From JABDKJ01 sp964609215 (GTDB taxonomy: Bacteria; Bacteroidota; Bacteroidia; Flavobacteriales_D; JABDKJ01): a stretch of 64,000 nucleotides of DNA. Positions 29,207 to 38,943 of this stretch are shown here, piece after piece (the first letter of the stretch is position 1; the number at the start of each line of letters is the position of its first letter). The stretch spans positions 124,001 to 188,000 of the forward strand of contig CAZSQZ010000004.1 in NCBI GenBank assembly GCA_964609215.1, in the 5' to 3' direction. Below the pieces are notes generated by a model that saw nothing but the letters and a program-made list of their open reading frames with translations, searched no databases and was not told where the DNA came from. The position numbers and the translations under genes are program-made.

Positions 29207-29231
29207 AAGCAACAAACCTTCAATATGCAAG

Positions 29232-30641
29232 ATGTTATTTAATTCATTAGATTTTATCATCTTTTTCCCAATAGTCTTTGTTCTCTATTGGTTTGTATTC
29301 AACAAAAGTGTTAGAATACAAAATGCATTTGTTCTGGTTGCCAGTTACATCTTTTATGGATTTTGGGATTGGAGATTTCTATCACTAATTGCTTTTAGCA
29401 GTGTAGTAGACTTTTTCGTAGGTCTTGAATTGGGTAAAACCGAAGAAAATAATAAGAGAAAAAAACTCCTTTTGCTGAGCCTTCTTGTGAATCTAGGGTT
29501 TCTTGGTTTTTTTAAATACTTCAACTTTTTTGCTGAAAGCTTTGTAGATGCCTTCACTCTTATGGGTGTAGAATTCTCCTCTGAGCGTTTGAATATCATT
29601 CTTCCAGTTGGTATTAGTTTTTACACCTTTCAAACAATGAGCTATACCATAGATATCTATAAGAGAAATATTGAGCCTACTAAAGACGCTATTTCGTTTT
29701 TCAGTTTCGTTTGTTTTTTCCCTCAATTGGTTGCTGGGCCTATTGAGAGAGCATCAAATCTATTGCCTCAATTTTATAGAGATAGAATATTTAGCTACCA
29801 AAAAATGGCGGCTGGATTTAAGCTCATAATAGTTGGGTTCTTCCTTAAATTGGTTCTCGCAGATAGAGCAGCCATTTATGTAGATGCTATTTTCAACAAT
29901 ATAGAACATCATGAAGGACTCTCCTTTTTAGCGGGAACTTTCTTTTTTGCTTTTCAGATTTACGGAGACTTTGCAGGTTATTCTCTTATTGCTATTGGCT
30001 GTGCTCAAATGCTCGGCTTCCAGCTAATGACTAATTTTAAAAGACCTTATTTCTCAGCTTCCGTTGGCGAATTTTGGAATAGGTGGCATATATCCCTTAG
30101 TACTTGGTTCAGAGACTATGTTTATATTCCCTTAGGAGGCAATAGAAATGGACAAAGAAGGTGGATGATTAACATTATGCTAACCTTTTTACTTAGTGGC
30201 TTTTGGCATGGAGCAAACTGGACTTTCATCTTTTGGGGTGGATTGAATGGTCTTTTTCTCATCATCGAATCCAAAATATTTAAGAGCAAAAAGAAGTCTA
30301 TTTTCAGAATTGTATTGACCTTTTTTCTAATCTGTTTTGCCTGGTTGTTTTTCAGGGCAAATTCATTGAGCGATGCATTTACTATCATAAAAGCCATCTG
30401 TAGTTCAATAGGTAATTTATATATACCAGATGGTGATGATAGCCTAGCTCCTATTTATGCAATTTTGGCTATAGGTATTGTAATGATTGAGGAATTTAAA
30501 AGTGAATATTTAACCCATAAGTTAAAATCATCAAAAATTAAAAACTCGTACTTGAATGCGACCTATTATTCTTTTATTGTATTCCTTATACTCTATCTAG
30601 GAGTCTTTGACAATAGTCAATTTATTTACTTCCAATTCTAG
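29232..30641 (+). CDS. MBOAT family O-acyltransferase (AlgI/DltB-like)
   Basis: The 469-residue polytopic membrane protein starts MLFNSLDFIIFFPIVFVLYW, typical of the AlgI branch. It has the conserved WNRWHISLSTWFRDYVYIPL motif and the later GFWHGANWTFIFWG motif, whose histidine is the catalytic one in MBOATs. These proteins pass acyl (usually acetyl) groups through the membrane to modify extracytoplasmic polysaccharide. The next gene, 3 bases downstream, is a predicted SGNH-type partner, the usual arrangement. Confidence 0.92.
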   Translation: MLFNSLDFIIFFPIVFVLYWFVFNKSVRIQNAFVLVASYIFYGFWDWRFLSLIAFSSVVDFFVGLELGKTEENNKRKKLLLLSLLVNLGFLGFFKYFNFFAESFVDAFTLMGVEFSSERLNIILPVGISFYTFQTMSYTIDIYKRNIEPTKDAISFFSFVCFFPQLVAGPIERASNLLPQFYRDRIFSYQKMAAGFKLIIVGFFLKLVLADRAAIYVDAIFNNIEHHEGLSFLAGTFFFAFQIYGDFAGYSLIAIGCAQMLGFQLMTNFKRPYFSASVGEFWNRWHISLSTWFRDYVYIPLGGNRNGQRRWMINIMLTFLLSGFWHGANWTFIFWGGLNGLFLIIESKIFKSKKKSIFRIVLTFFLICFAWLFFRANSLSDAFTIIKAICSSIGNLYIPDGDDSLAPIYAILAIGIVMIEEFKSEYLTHKLKSSKIKNSYLNATYYSFIVFLILYLGVFDNSQFIYFQF

Positions 30642-30644
30642 TCT

Positions 30645-31601
30645 ATGCAAGAGAAAAATCGAAATAAACAAATTGGGCAATTCCTGAAAAAAGGAACATT
30701 TTTCGTAATTGCGTTTATTGTTATAGATCTGGTATTGGGCACAGCTGCTAGTGCACTAGTTTCATATCAAAAAACTGGTAAAAATCATAGAATTAGATAT
30801 GCAATAGAAACGGATCAATCTGAACTTCTTGTTCTTGGAAGTTCTCATGCCATGAGGCATTTCATTCCCGAAGTTTTTGAAGAAGAGCTTCATTTAAGCA
30901 CCTACAATTCCGGAGTTCAAGGTCAGAGTTTGGTATTTCTGTATGCATTGGCTAAAATGAGAATGAGTAATCATACTCCAAAAGCAGTAATTATAAATTT
31001 AGACGAAAAAATGTTCTCAAAGAGTAAAGCTAATTTTTCTAGGCTAGCCGATCTTCATCCTTATTATTGGGAACATCGTGATTTACTTCATCCGCTCTTA
31101 TCAATAGAAGATCCTTATATAGATTTTAAAATGCTATTTCAATCCTATCGAAATAACTCATCAATAGGACATGTATTAAAGTTTTTTGTAAAACCGGAGT
31201 ATGATGATCGCGGTTATTTACCATTGAAAGGATCCATGAAATCAGAACAACTTAAACGCTTAAAAGAAAAATTTGTAGAACGTAGAAGTACTCAGTCAGA
31301 AATAGATCCAGTTGTGCTTGCTTTATTTAAAGATCTTCTGTTTGGTTTCGAACAAAGAGGTGTAGAAGTATATATGGTTGTTTCTCCATGTATAGATATG
31401 AGCGGTTTAGATACTGATTCGTCTATTTTAGAAGGAAAGAAAATAGCGGAAGAAAAGAACATTCCCCTTTTTGATTATCAAAGAGACGAAAGATTTCAAT
31501 TAAAGTATGAAAGATTCAAAGATTTCGGGCATCTCAACCACGAAGGATCAATTGTACTTTCAAATATTGTAGTTCAAGATTTTAAACCACTCAATGAATA
31601 A
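30645..31601 (+). CDS. Membrane-anchored SGNH-like (AlgJ/AlgX-type) partner of MBOAT
   Basis: The 318-residue protein has one N-terminal membrane anchor (about 16-38). Outside it carries an SGNH-like fold: LLVLGSSHAMRHF (block I, Ser near residue 68), NSGVQGQS (Gly/Asn block) and DFGHLNHEGS near the C-terminus (the Asp/His block). It probably completes acyl transfer onto a surface polymer in partnership with the upstream MBOAT. The last 11 bases overlap the 3' end of a convergent gene. Confidence 0.8.
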   Translation: MQEKNRNKQIGQFLKKGTFFVIAFIVIDLVLGTAASALVSYQKTGKNHRIRYAIETDQSELLVLGSSHAMRHFIPEVFEEELHLSTYNSGVQGQSLVFLYALAKMRMSNHTPKAVIINLDEKMFSKSKANFSRLADLHPYYWEHRDLLHPLLSIEDPYIDFKMLFQSYRNNSSIGHVLKFFVKPEYDDRGYLPLKGSMKSEQLKRLKEKFVERRSTQSEIDPVVLALFKDLLFGFEQRGVEVYMVVSPCIDMSGLDTDSSILEGKKIAEEKNIPLFDYQRDERFQLKYERFKDFGHLNHEGSIVLSNIVVQDFKPLNE

Positions 31602-32790
31602 TCAACTTTTCGTTTGAACTCGAATTCTTATGGTTGACTTGTAACAGGTACATACCTGCAGGAATGGAAGAAATATTTAAATCCGTTTTAGAATTAAGCA
31701 CTTTGCTCAGTAGTAATTTTCCACCCAAACTGTAAATGTTCACCAGAGTTCCAGAATAAATAGGATCTACCGTTAGTATATCCACAGCGGGATTTGGGTA
31801 GAAGGAAACCAGCTTTTCATCCAATTCATTCACACTTACAGCTTCATCCTGCCCTATTAACTGAAATCTGAATTCCCCGGGAAAATCATTGGTTATTGAT
31901 GACGAAATACGGATAATATAATCTGCGGGGTTTTCAAATCCCACTATATTAATTTCTCCAACGAAACCGTTAGGCAAGGAAAAACATCCCAATATTATTT
32001 CGCCTCCATCTATGGCCGTTGCTGCAATAGAATCACAAGTAGCAAAAATTTCCATTTGGTAATCTGCGGTATCCGTAAATGACTCAAAATTGAAAATGAT
32101 AGTATCGTTGATGCCCGAATTGAAAGCATACCAAACATCATAAAATTCACCTAAAGGAAAGCAGCTGGGAGGTTCAACGCCATCTTGAGCTGGTGCAAAA
32201 AGATTATCTCCAAAAACCCACCCTTCATTATTATCTGCTTGTTCCTGAGTAACTACTCCCACAAAATCATTATCAGCGCAATCTGAATGCCCGGAAAATA
32301 TTGGTTCTGAGATTTCAATCAAATCAAATGTTCCCTCTCCAAAATCACCCTCTACAAAGCCGCCTAAGCGCAATAAATAGGTCTCTCCAGCTACCGCTTC
32401 AAAAAACAAAGAAGAGGTGAAATTATCACATGCAAGTCCATCATCATTGCAAGCCAATAGGTCAGTATCTTCCAAGGGACAAGTAGCTCCTGCATTATAA
32501 ACAGCCAAACGGGTATCGAAATTAGCAGTACTGCAAGTGTTCCATTCCATAAAACCAGAAGTTCCCGCAGTAAATTCGAACCAAATATCGTTATGCACTA
32601 AGTCTGTTCCAAAGCTAAAACAAGCAGCATTTGAATGTTCAGGACCATCAGTTGTTGCAGATACAGAATTAAAAGCAATATCAGTTCCAGCACTAATAAC
32701 AGAAGCATTTTCGCAATTATCATTTACTGGAGCTTGTCCAAAAGCATTCAATACTAACAAAACAGTAATTAAAGTTAGGCTTTCCTTCAT
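31591..32790 (-). CDS. Secreted T9SS-sorted protein with PPC-like domain
   Basis: The 399-residue protein has a signal peptide (LTLITVLLVLNAFGQ). It then has APVNDNCENASVI and DIWFEFTAGTSG, the start of a Bacteroidota PPC-like beta-sandwich often found on surface proteins, and a second similar segment around 165-310. A T9SS type A sorting domain begins SFYPNPAVDILTVDP near residue 329. It probably functions on the cell surface; no enzyme motif is visible. It lies 28 bases downstream of the TPR/propeller gene on the same strand. Confidence 0.85.
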   Translation of the reverse strand: MKESLTLITVLLVLNAFGQAPVNDNCENASVISAGTDIAFNSVSATTDGPEHSNAACFSFGTDLVHNDIWFEFTAGTSGFMEWNTCSTANFDTRLAVYNAGATCPLEDTDLLACNDDGLACDNFTSSLFFEAVAGETYLLRLGGFVEGDFGEGTFDLIEISEPIFSGHSDCADNDFVGVVTQEQADNNEGWVFGDNLFAPAQDGVEPPSCFPLGEFYDVWYAFNSGINDTIIFNFESFTDTADYQMEIFATCDSIAATAIDGGEIILGCFSLPNGFVGEINIVGFENPADYIIRISSSITNDFPGEFRFQLIGQDEAVSVNELDEKLVSFYPNPAVDILTVDPIYSGTLVNIYSLGGKLLLSKVLNSKTDLNISSIPAGMYLLQVNHKNSSSNEKLIIH

Positions 32791-32818
32791 CTACAAATAT
32801 TCTAATTGCAAAAGTATT

Positions 32819-34435
32819 CTATTTTTTTTCGCGGAGCTCAATATCGTGCTCGAGTTCTGTTAAATTTTCAGAATCTGATTTAAGGCTAACTCGCTTCTCA
32901 TATTTCTCGTAGTTTTTATCGCTTACCTTAAAATAATAGCTTTTTCCATTGGTCAACTCCAGCTCGTATCTCCCTAATTCATCACTGCTTGTTTCATAAA
33001 CCATATCACCGGATTTACTATCAACGACACGAATTAGAACATTTGCGGTTTGCCTACCTTTAAATAGTACTCGGCCAGAAACTGTGGTCATTGAAGACGC
33101 ATTCAAAGATTCCGCAGCTAGTTGTAACTCTTCCAGAATATCAAATTCAGAAAGGTCTACCTCATAGATATCACGTTCCCCTACTCCACCTTCATACTCT
33201 GCCGAAATCAGTAATTTTTTGTTGTCCTTAGTCATTGAGAAGGTAGACTCCTCATTTACCGTATTTATAGGGTAACCTAAGTTTACAGGTTTGCCCCATT
33301 TATCTCCTTCTCGAACACACCTAAAAATATCATAGCTCCCCATAGTTTTATGTCCATCACTAGCAAAGAATAATACATTTCCCTTTGGATGTACGAACAC
33401 AAACTTCTCATCTCCTTTAGTATTTATTCTATCACCTAAGTTCTTAGGCTTACCCCATTTGTCAGAACTAATTTTCCTAGACACATAGATATCTCCATGT
33501 CCAAATCCTTTGGAGCGTTCTGAAATAAAATACATGGTATTTCCATCTTGAGTAACACTAACTGAACTCTCAAAAAATGGTGTATTGATGGGTTTATCCA
33601 ATTTATAGGGTTCGCTCCATTCAAAATCTCCCTTTCGTTCCGAATAGAAAATGTCACCGGCAGAAGATTCATTGTTTTTATATAGAAAAATACCCTTTCC
33701 GTTTGGTGTTAGACTGAGCACTGCATCATGTCCATCGGTATTAATAGTTTCTGAAAGTGTTTCTGAGGTCTCCCATGTTCCGTCATCGTTTAAAATGGAA
33801 AAGTAAACATCCTCAAAGTATTTAAAATCCCCTTTATAATCTACATCTCCTTTTGCTAAAGTAGACCTTCTAGAAGTAAAAACCATGAAGGTTCCATCAG
33901 CAGAAATAGAAGGGGCATAATCATCAAATCGACTGTTAATGCCCGTTCCCAAATTTTTGATTTTTACATCCACCGGATTCGCCATTAATTCTTTGGCATA
34001 CTTACATTGCTTAATTCTATTGTCGATCTGATAGTATGGATGCTTTTCTTTTCCGTAAGCTTCCTTAAATTTTTTGAAGTACATAATTGCTTCATCCAGC
34101 TGTGCCAAATGGTGATAGGTTCTTCCTAAATTGAAATTCAAATCCTTGTCTACTTTTGGATCTAAATTTCCCGCATTCTCTAAAAAAGATAGGGCAAGCG
34201 GATAGTTCTTCAAATTGAGATAGCACTCTCCCATTCTATACAGAACCTTTGCATCTGTTTTATTCTTTTCATGCAGTTTTCCATAAATTTCAAGAGCGCC
34301 CCAATAGTTTTTCTTGTCAAATTCTTCATCTGCCGATTGCAAACTCAATAACCTATTCTGAGCTGCAAAATTCAAACTAAGGAAAACAAGAAAAAGAGAG
34401 GTTAGTAATTTATTTAAAGCGAATTTTCTTTCCAT
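32819..34435 (-). CDS. TPR-PD40 beta-propeller-CRD protein, PorE-like without OmpA domain
   Basis: Domain order in the 538 residues: signal peptide (1-25), TPR repeats (about 35-150), PD40/WD40-like propeller strands (about 165-420, repeated S-x-DG and DIY/DIF motifs), and a carboxypeptidase-regulatory-like domain (about 445-525, VSGRVLFKGRQTANVLIRVV). PorE of the P. gingivalis T9SS has this same order followed by an OmpA peptidoglycan-binding domain; here the protein ends right after the CRD. It may be a truncated relative or a separate envelope protein. The start overlaps the end of the EI24 gene by 22 bases. Confidence 0.85.
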   Translation of the reverse strand: MERKFALNKLLTSLFLVFLSLNFAAQNRLLSLQSADEEFDKKNYWGALEIYGKLHEKNKTDAKVLYRMGECYLNLKNYPLALSFLENAGNLDPKVDKDLNFNLGRTYHHLAQLDEAIMYFKKFKEAYGKEKHPYYQIDNRIKQCKYAKELMANPVDVKIKNLGTGINSRFDDYAPSISADGTFMVFTSRRSTLAKGDVDYKGDFKYFEDVYFSILNDDGTWETSETLSETINTDGHDAVLSLTPNGKGIFLYKNNESSAGDIFYSERKGDFEWSEPYKLDKPINTPFFESSVSVTQDGNTMYFISERSKGFGHGDIYVSRKISSDKWGKPKNLGDRINTKGDEKFVFVHPKGNVLFFASDGHKTMGSYDIFRCVREGDKWGKPVNLGYPINTVNEESTFSMTKDNKKLLISAEYEGGVGERDIYEVDLSEFDILEELQLAAESLNASSMTTVSGRVLFKGRQTANVLIRVVDSKSGDMVYETSSDELGRYELELTNGKSYYFKVSDKNYEKYEKRVSLKSDSENLTELEHDIELREKK

Positions 34436-35316
34436 TCGGGCAATTCTTTTTTAGGATTCTGAGCTAATCCGATTTCTTTGTGCACCGCAATAACCGCAGC
34501 AACTACAGAGATAATTGCAGCAGATCCAATAAAAAACGAAGCACCAAACTTTATCAGCCAAAAACTTATTTCTGGAATTATAGCAATAAACATACCTAAT
34601 GCAATGGTCATGCCCGAATATTTACGAATGAATTTTGAACCTTCTCCTATTGTTAATTGCCTTCTTTCATTTACATAATCTAGCATAGCGTACCCGTAAT
34701 AATAAGAAGAGAGCACCAGTAAGCAAATCCAACCTAGGAATGAAAGTGGTGGAAAGATGAATCCTAAGATGAGGAATACAAACCAAATAACAATCATTAA
34801 ACTGATTTCAATTGCAAAATTTCTAACTGAAACCAAGATACCTCTCCAGACATCGCGCATAAACTGATCCCACTTAAATGGATAATCATTTCCGGTTAGC
34901 TTATTCTCAGCTATCTCAGACAGTCTTGCCAAAATCGGAGATAAAAAAGCTAAGACGATGTACTTCATAAAGAATGAGGTAACAAAGAAGAAAATCATTT
35001 TTAATGCGATAACTGCGATCCAATGAAAGCCTGAGGAGAGGCCAACTTTGGCTTGTTCCCAAACATAAACAAACCAGTCCCAACCAAAGTCGGGTGCATT
35101 TTCAGAAGGATGACCCTCTGGCAAATAACCAGCTACATTTGATTCTAACCATACAACCCCGGTTTCAATTAACGCCAATCCGCCTATCCAAGACAATATG
35201 ACCAATACTATAGACAACAGTATCGGGAAGAAGAAAAAATACCACAAATGATGTCTAAAAATAAAGCCTATTGCTTCAAAAAAACTCTTAACACCTAAAC
35301 CAAAACCTCTAAACAC
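34414..35316 (-). CDS. EI24/CysZ-like membrane protein
   Basis: The 300-residue protein has four to six membrane segments and the EI24 family signature: the N-terminal FGLGVKSFFEAIGFIFRHHLW, then FLSPILARLSEIAENKLTG, and the late YYYGYAMLDYVNERR. The bacterial relative CysZ is a sulfate transporter; Bacteroidota members are of unproven function. The start is GTG (35316). Its 3' end overlaps the start of the TPR/propeller gene by 22 bases, so the pair is probably co-translated. Confidence 0.85.
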   Translation of the reverse strand: MFRGFGLGVKSFFEAIGFIFRHHLWYFFFFPILLSIVLVILSWIGGLALIETGVVWLESNVAGYLPEGHPSENAPDFGWDWFVYVWEQAKVGLSSGFHWIAVIALKMIFFFVTSFFMKYIVLAFLSPILARLSEIAENKLTGNDYPFKWDQFMRDVWRGILVSVRNFAIEISLMIVIWFVFLILGFIFPPLSFLGWICLLVLSSYYYGYAMLDYVNERRQLTIGEGSKFIRKYSGMTIALGMFIAIIPEISFWLIKFGASFFIGSAAIISVVAAVIAVHKEIGLAQNPKKELPEWKENSL

Positions 35317-35493
35317 GGGATTACTTTTAATTGCTGAAAATAAGGAATAGCTGGAAAAGAGACTTTGTTTTGCGGCTAATTTACAGTACCGTGATTTTTT
35401 GCTGATAGACGGTACATAAAGATTGCGAAAATCAAGAAATCTTCATTTCACTTTTAACCAAAAAGTATATTAATGAACGCTTACTTCAACTTT

Positions 35494-36024
35494 TCAAAAA
35501 TAATCTTTCGTATTCTCGTCTATCAATTTCTTCAAACTGTTCAAGTTACTGTTTTCCTGCTCTTGCATTGAACCTTTCATAAACAAAAGCATGGACTTCA
35601 TCATTATGCCACTTCCTCTAGTAACCGATTTCGAGCGTATAATAGTATTATCTCCTTGTTCTGTAAAGGTCATTTCGTAGTCCATATCCATGGGTCCCAT
35701 TTCAAAGGTCATCGCCATTTTCTTATTGGGAATGGATTCGGTTATGGTTTCTTTCATTACCATTTCCTCTCCACCCGGATTAACATAAACATTTGAAACT
35801 GCGCCAACAGTATTTGCTGTTCCGCTTACCAGTTCCGATTTTACATACCCTTCAATCCATTTGGATATATTGGATTCATCTGACATTACCGCCCAGGCTT
35901 CTGCAGCAGATTTGTTTACTGTGATTTCACTTTCATAATCAACAGCTTCTGTTAACATTCCGATTCCTAAAACAACCAGAATAGCCAGAACAATAAATAG
36001 AAAAATATATTTTACAATTTTCAT
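35494..36024 (-). CDS. SRPBCC family protein with membrane anchor
   Basis: The 176-residue protein has one N-terminal membrane segment (about 5-25). A START/polyketide-cyclase-like domain follows, with VNKSAAEAWAVMSDESNISKW, the usual beginning of SRPBCC proteins, and late strands DYEMTFTEQGDNTIIRSKS. The fold binds hydrophobic ligands in many proteins; no specific ligand can be predicted. It is a single gene between the EI24 and aquaporin genes. About 177 bases of non-coding DNA on its downstream side hold only a weak GTACCG/CGGTAC inverted repeat. Confidence 0.8.
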   Translation of the reverse strand: MKIVKYIFLFIVLAILVVLGIGMLTEAVDYESEITVNKSAAEAWAVMSDESNISKWIEGYVKSELVSGTANTVGAVSNVYVNPGGEEMVMKETITESIPNKKMAMTFEMGPMDMDYEMTFTEQGDNTIIRSKSVTRGSGIMMKSMLLFMKGSMQEQENSNLNSLKKLIDENTKDYF

Positions 36025-36127
36025 AACAAAACGTGATTTGGTTTGATTTACAGATTCTAATTTAAAAGGTTTTGTTGAAAATAAAGATTAAATAAAGGGA
36101 GAATTGCTAAACGGCTATATGCCCCTT

Positions 36128-36766
36128 TTACTCCTTCTCAAATACATATTTCCATAGGAACACAGCCATTATCGTTCCAATGGTAGGAAAAATAAGATAG
36201 ATCCAAAGGCTAGAAACATTCCCACTCAAAACTGCAGGAGCAATACTCCTGGCTGGATTAAAAGAACCACCTGAAATAGGTCCAGCCATAAAAATAATTC
36301 CAGTAACCGTTAGACCGATGACCAACCCAACCAGATTTGAATACTCTTTTCGTGCAGTAATACCCAAAATAGTCAACATCATGAAAAAGGTCATAATAAT
36401 CTCAATAACGATGGATTCCGTTACTCCTCCAATGGGTAAAGTACTGCCCAATATTTTGTTGGAGGGAAACATCAATAGAAGAATAGCACTAGCCAGGAAA
36501 GCTCCTAAAATTTGGGCAATTATATAACCCAGCACTTCATTTCTGGGCATTTTCTTTCCAAAGTATAAAGCAATCGTTACCGCAGGATTTATATGCGCAC
36601 CGGATATGTTTCCGAAAATATAGATCATGGCGGTAATGATTATTCCAAAGGCTGCTGCAATTCCAATTAAACCCACACCACCAAATTCCTGATCAACAAT
36701 GATGCTGCCTGTTCCACAAAAAACCAATGCAAACGTCCCAATGAATTCTGCTAAATACTTTTTCAT
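36128..36766 (-). CDS. NIP-type aquaporin (MIP family channel)
   Basis: The 212-residue channel has six membrane segments and two NPA motifs (60-62 in SGAHINPAVT, 170-172 in GGSFNPARS). Aligning the second motif with E. coli AqpZ places Ile158 at the AqpZ His174 position, Gly167 at Thr183 and Arg173 at Arg189. This is a wider, less polar filter than a water-only aquaporin. SGAHINPAVTIA and GPISGGS-NPARS are typical of plant NIPs and their bacterial relatives (AqpN), which carry metalloids and small uncharged solutes. No ars genes are adjacent, so the physiological solute is open. Confidence 0.9.
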   Translation of the reverse strand: MKKYLAEFIGTFALVFCGTGSIIVDQEFGGVGLIGIAAAFGIIITAMIYIFGNISGAHINPAVTIALYFGKKMPRNEVLGYIIAQILGAFLASAILLLMFPSNKILGSTLPIGGVTESIVIEIIMTFFMMLTILGITARKEYSNLVGLVIGLTVTGIIFMAGPISGGSFNPARSIAPAVLSGNVSSLWIYLIFPTIGTIMAVFLWKYVFEKE

Positions 36767-36938
36767 ATCAATTCAAATATGAATGATGATTCCAATTCTA
36801 TTCATCCATTTTGTTAAGGTGTATAAAAGTATAATTAATATACCATCAGCCATGTTAGCAAATGATCAATTTCGTCATAATTTTAGATCCATCAATCTAC
36901 CAAATATAATTTTTGGCAAGAGTTTTAAGAAGGCCAAT

Positions 36939-38213
36939 TCACCTCCTTCTATTTCTATTTCTCGAATTGGGTTTTTTAATTCCCTTATTCTTCTTTCTGT
37001 TTGCAAAGAATTCTTGCTTCCTTTTGGCTTTCTCTTTTTCAGCAATCTTTTTCTCAGCAGCGGTCATTGGCTTATCTGTCTGAGGAAATGGATTATCTTC
37101 CACCCGATCTATTTTTTTCTTGATGAGTTTCTCAATATCTCTGATGTAGACATTTTCCTCTGGCTCACATAGGGAAATTGCGACTCCATCTTCTCCTGCT
37201 CTTCCACATCTGCCTATCCTATGCACATACGTTTCCGATTCATTGGGAATGTCATAATTGATAACGTAACGCAATTTATCGATGTCTATTCCCCTTGCTG
37301 CAATATCAGTAGCAACTAATACTCTCAGTTTCCCATCCTTAAAATCTTTGAGTGCCTTCTGCCTTTGATTTTGGCTTTTATCTCCGTGAATGGCTGCAGA
37401 ATTAATTTTCTTTTTCTGCAAATCTCTGGCTATTCTATTTGAACCATGCTTAGTCCTAGAAAATAACAAAACTTGTTCGAGTTCAGGATTCTTTAGAATA
37501 TGAAGAAGCAAAGCTTTTTTAGTGGACTTATTGGTCATGTACAAATACTGCTTTATAGTATCAGCAGTAGATGAAACAGGATTCACAGCAACCTTCTTGG
37601 GCTTATATAAAATTTGATTAGACAGCTCAACAATTTTTTTAGGCATGGTTGCGGAAAAAAACAAGGACTGTCTTTTTCTGGGTAATTTCTTTAAGAGCTT
37701 TTTAATATCATGGATAAAGCCCATGTCCAGCATTCTATCTGCTTCATCTAAAACAAAATACTTGACATCATTCAAAGAAATATATCCTTGCCCCATTAAA
37801 TCTAATAGTCTTCCCGGAGTAGCAATTAAAACATCCACCCCATTTTTAAGCGCTCTTGTTTGAGGCCCTTGAGAAACGCCTCCATAGATAACGGTATTAT
37901 TAATGGTGGTGTATTTGGTATAATTAGTAAAATTCTCCCCTATTTGAATAGCCAATTCTCGCGTTGGAGTAACTACCAGAGCTGAAATTCTTCTTTTACC
38001 CTTGGGGTGGCTAAAATCATGGATTAAATGCTCAATAATGGGAATAGAAAAAGCAGCTGTCTTTCCCGTTCCTGTCTGTGCACTTCCCAAAACATCAAAC
38101 TTTTTTAAAACTAATGGAATTGCTTTTTCCTGAATGGATGTTGGTTCCACATAATTTTGATCTTCTAAAGCTTTAAGAATAGAGGAATGGAGATTTAAAT
38201 CTTTGAATGTCAT
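36939..38213 (-). CDS. DEAD-box RNA helicase, RhlE-like
   Basis: The 424-residue protein carries all core motifs: the Q motif (EPTSIQEKAIPL), Walker A AQTGTGKT (45-52), PTRELAIQ, TPGR, VLDEADRMLDMGF, SAT, and the C-terminal RecA lobe with RGIDI and HRIGRCGRAG. A short lysine/arginine-rich tail (about 385-424) probably binds RNA. It should unwind structured RNA, for example in ribosome assembly or cold growth. The layout fits RhlE rather than CshA/DeaD, which have a longer C-terminal domain. Confidence 0.93.
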   Translation of the reverse strand: MTFKDLNLHSSILKALEDQNYVEPTSIQEKAIPLVLKKFDVLGSAQTGTGKTAAFSIPIIEHLIHDFSHPKGKRRISALVVTPTRELAIQIGENFTNYTKYTTINNTVIYGGVSQGPQTRALKNGVDVLIATPGRLLDLMGQGYISLNDVKYFVLDEADRMLDMGFIHDIKKLLKKLPRKRQSLFFSATMPKKIVELSNQILYKPKKVAVNPVSSTADTIKQYLYMTNKSTKKALLLHILKNPELEQVLLFSRTKHGSNRIARDLQKKKINSAAIHGDKSQNQRQKALKDFKDGKLRVLVATDIAARGIDIDKLRYVINYDIPNESETYVHRIGRCGRAGEDGVAISLCEPEENVYIRDIEKLIKKKIDRVEDNPFPQTDKPMTAAEKKIAEKEKAKRKQEFFANRKKNKGIKKPNSRNRNRRR

Positions 38214-38308
38214 AATTTAGAAAAGTGAAACGAGGTACTGAGACTAATTTTTGTTTTGCAATGGTACGGATTAAATTATAGCACGGAATAACAATGTTCA
38301 AATGAAAT

Positions 38309-38890
38309 TTAATTTGACCGTAATCTTGGAAAAGCTTCCGAATCTATATCTTCAAGACTTCCCAAGCAATTCCCATGTATAGTGGCCATTCGAATACCAC
38401 TATCCGTTTCACCAATTCCAACATTGAAATAACAATCACCATCAATATATTGATATTCATCAACAAAATATGTAGATCCTTCAAATTCCTCCGATTCGGC
38501 TCCAAAAAAGAAATAAGGCTCTATAAACGCTTCACTTTTTATTACTACTTGATGTTTTCCTAAGTAGATAATTTCTAATCTATATTTAATTGTAGTATTG
38601 TTTATTCTTTGAACTTCAAACGTCAAGTCATAGCTTTCATTCTTCCCCACAAATACTTCTACTTTACCCAGTTCCAATTCTCTGGGAAAATGAATGGTAT
38701 CATTGGTATTCAAAATCATTAAACCATTTTCTAACTCTACTGATTGGCATTGTTCTTTAAAATATTCCCCGGTTTCAAGTTTTGATAAAAATTTAGAATC
38801 ATACATTAGGCTATCATCTATAGAAATTACATGTTGTCCAAAAGATGGGACTGAACATAAAAATACCAGAAAAAAAGTGGTCGCTTTCAT
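38309..38890 (-). CDS. Secreted protein of unknown function
   Basis: From the ATG at 38890 the product is 193 residues with a signal peptide (MKATTFFLVFLCSVPSFGQ). A further in-frame start at 38911 would put seven extra residues before the natural signal peptide, so it is not preferred. The mature protein is beta-rich and acidic, with paired cysteines (near 47 and 148 of the mature region) and no motif I recognise. It is 29 bases downstream, on the same strand, of a gap containing two tiny membrane-protein genes. Confidence 0.7.
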   Translation of the reverse strand: MKATTFFLVFLCSVPSFGQHVISIDDSLMYDSKFLSKLETGEYFKEQCQSVELENGLMILNTNDTIHFPRELELGKVEVFVGKNESYDLTFEVQRINNTTIKYRLEIIYLGKHQVVIKSEAFIEPYFFFGAESEEFEGSTYFVDEYQYIDGDCYFNVGIGETDSGIRMATIHGNCLGSLEDIDSEAFPRLRSN

Positions 38891-38943
38891 TTTTTCAATT
38901 AGTATTTGCATTCCTTATTAGATGTTTATTTAGTACTGGAAAC

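Noticed and set aside
36783..37172. Open frame of 129 codons on the plus strand opposite the helicase end
   Set aside because: Mostly antisense to the basic helicase tail; the low-complexity composition explains it.
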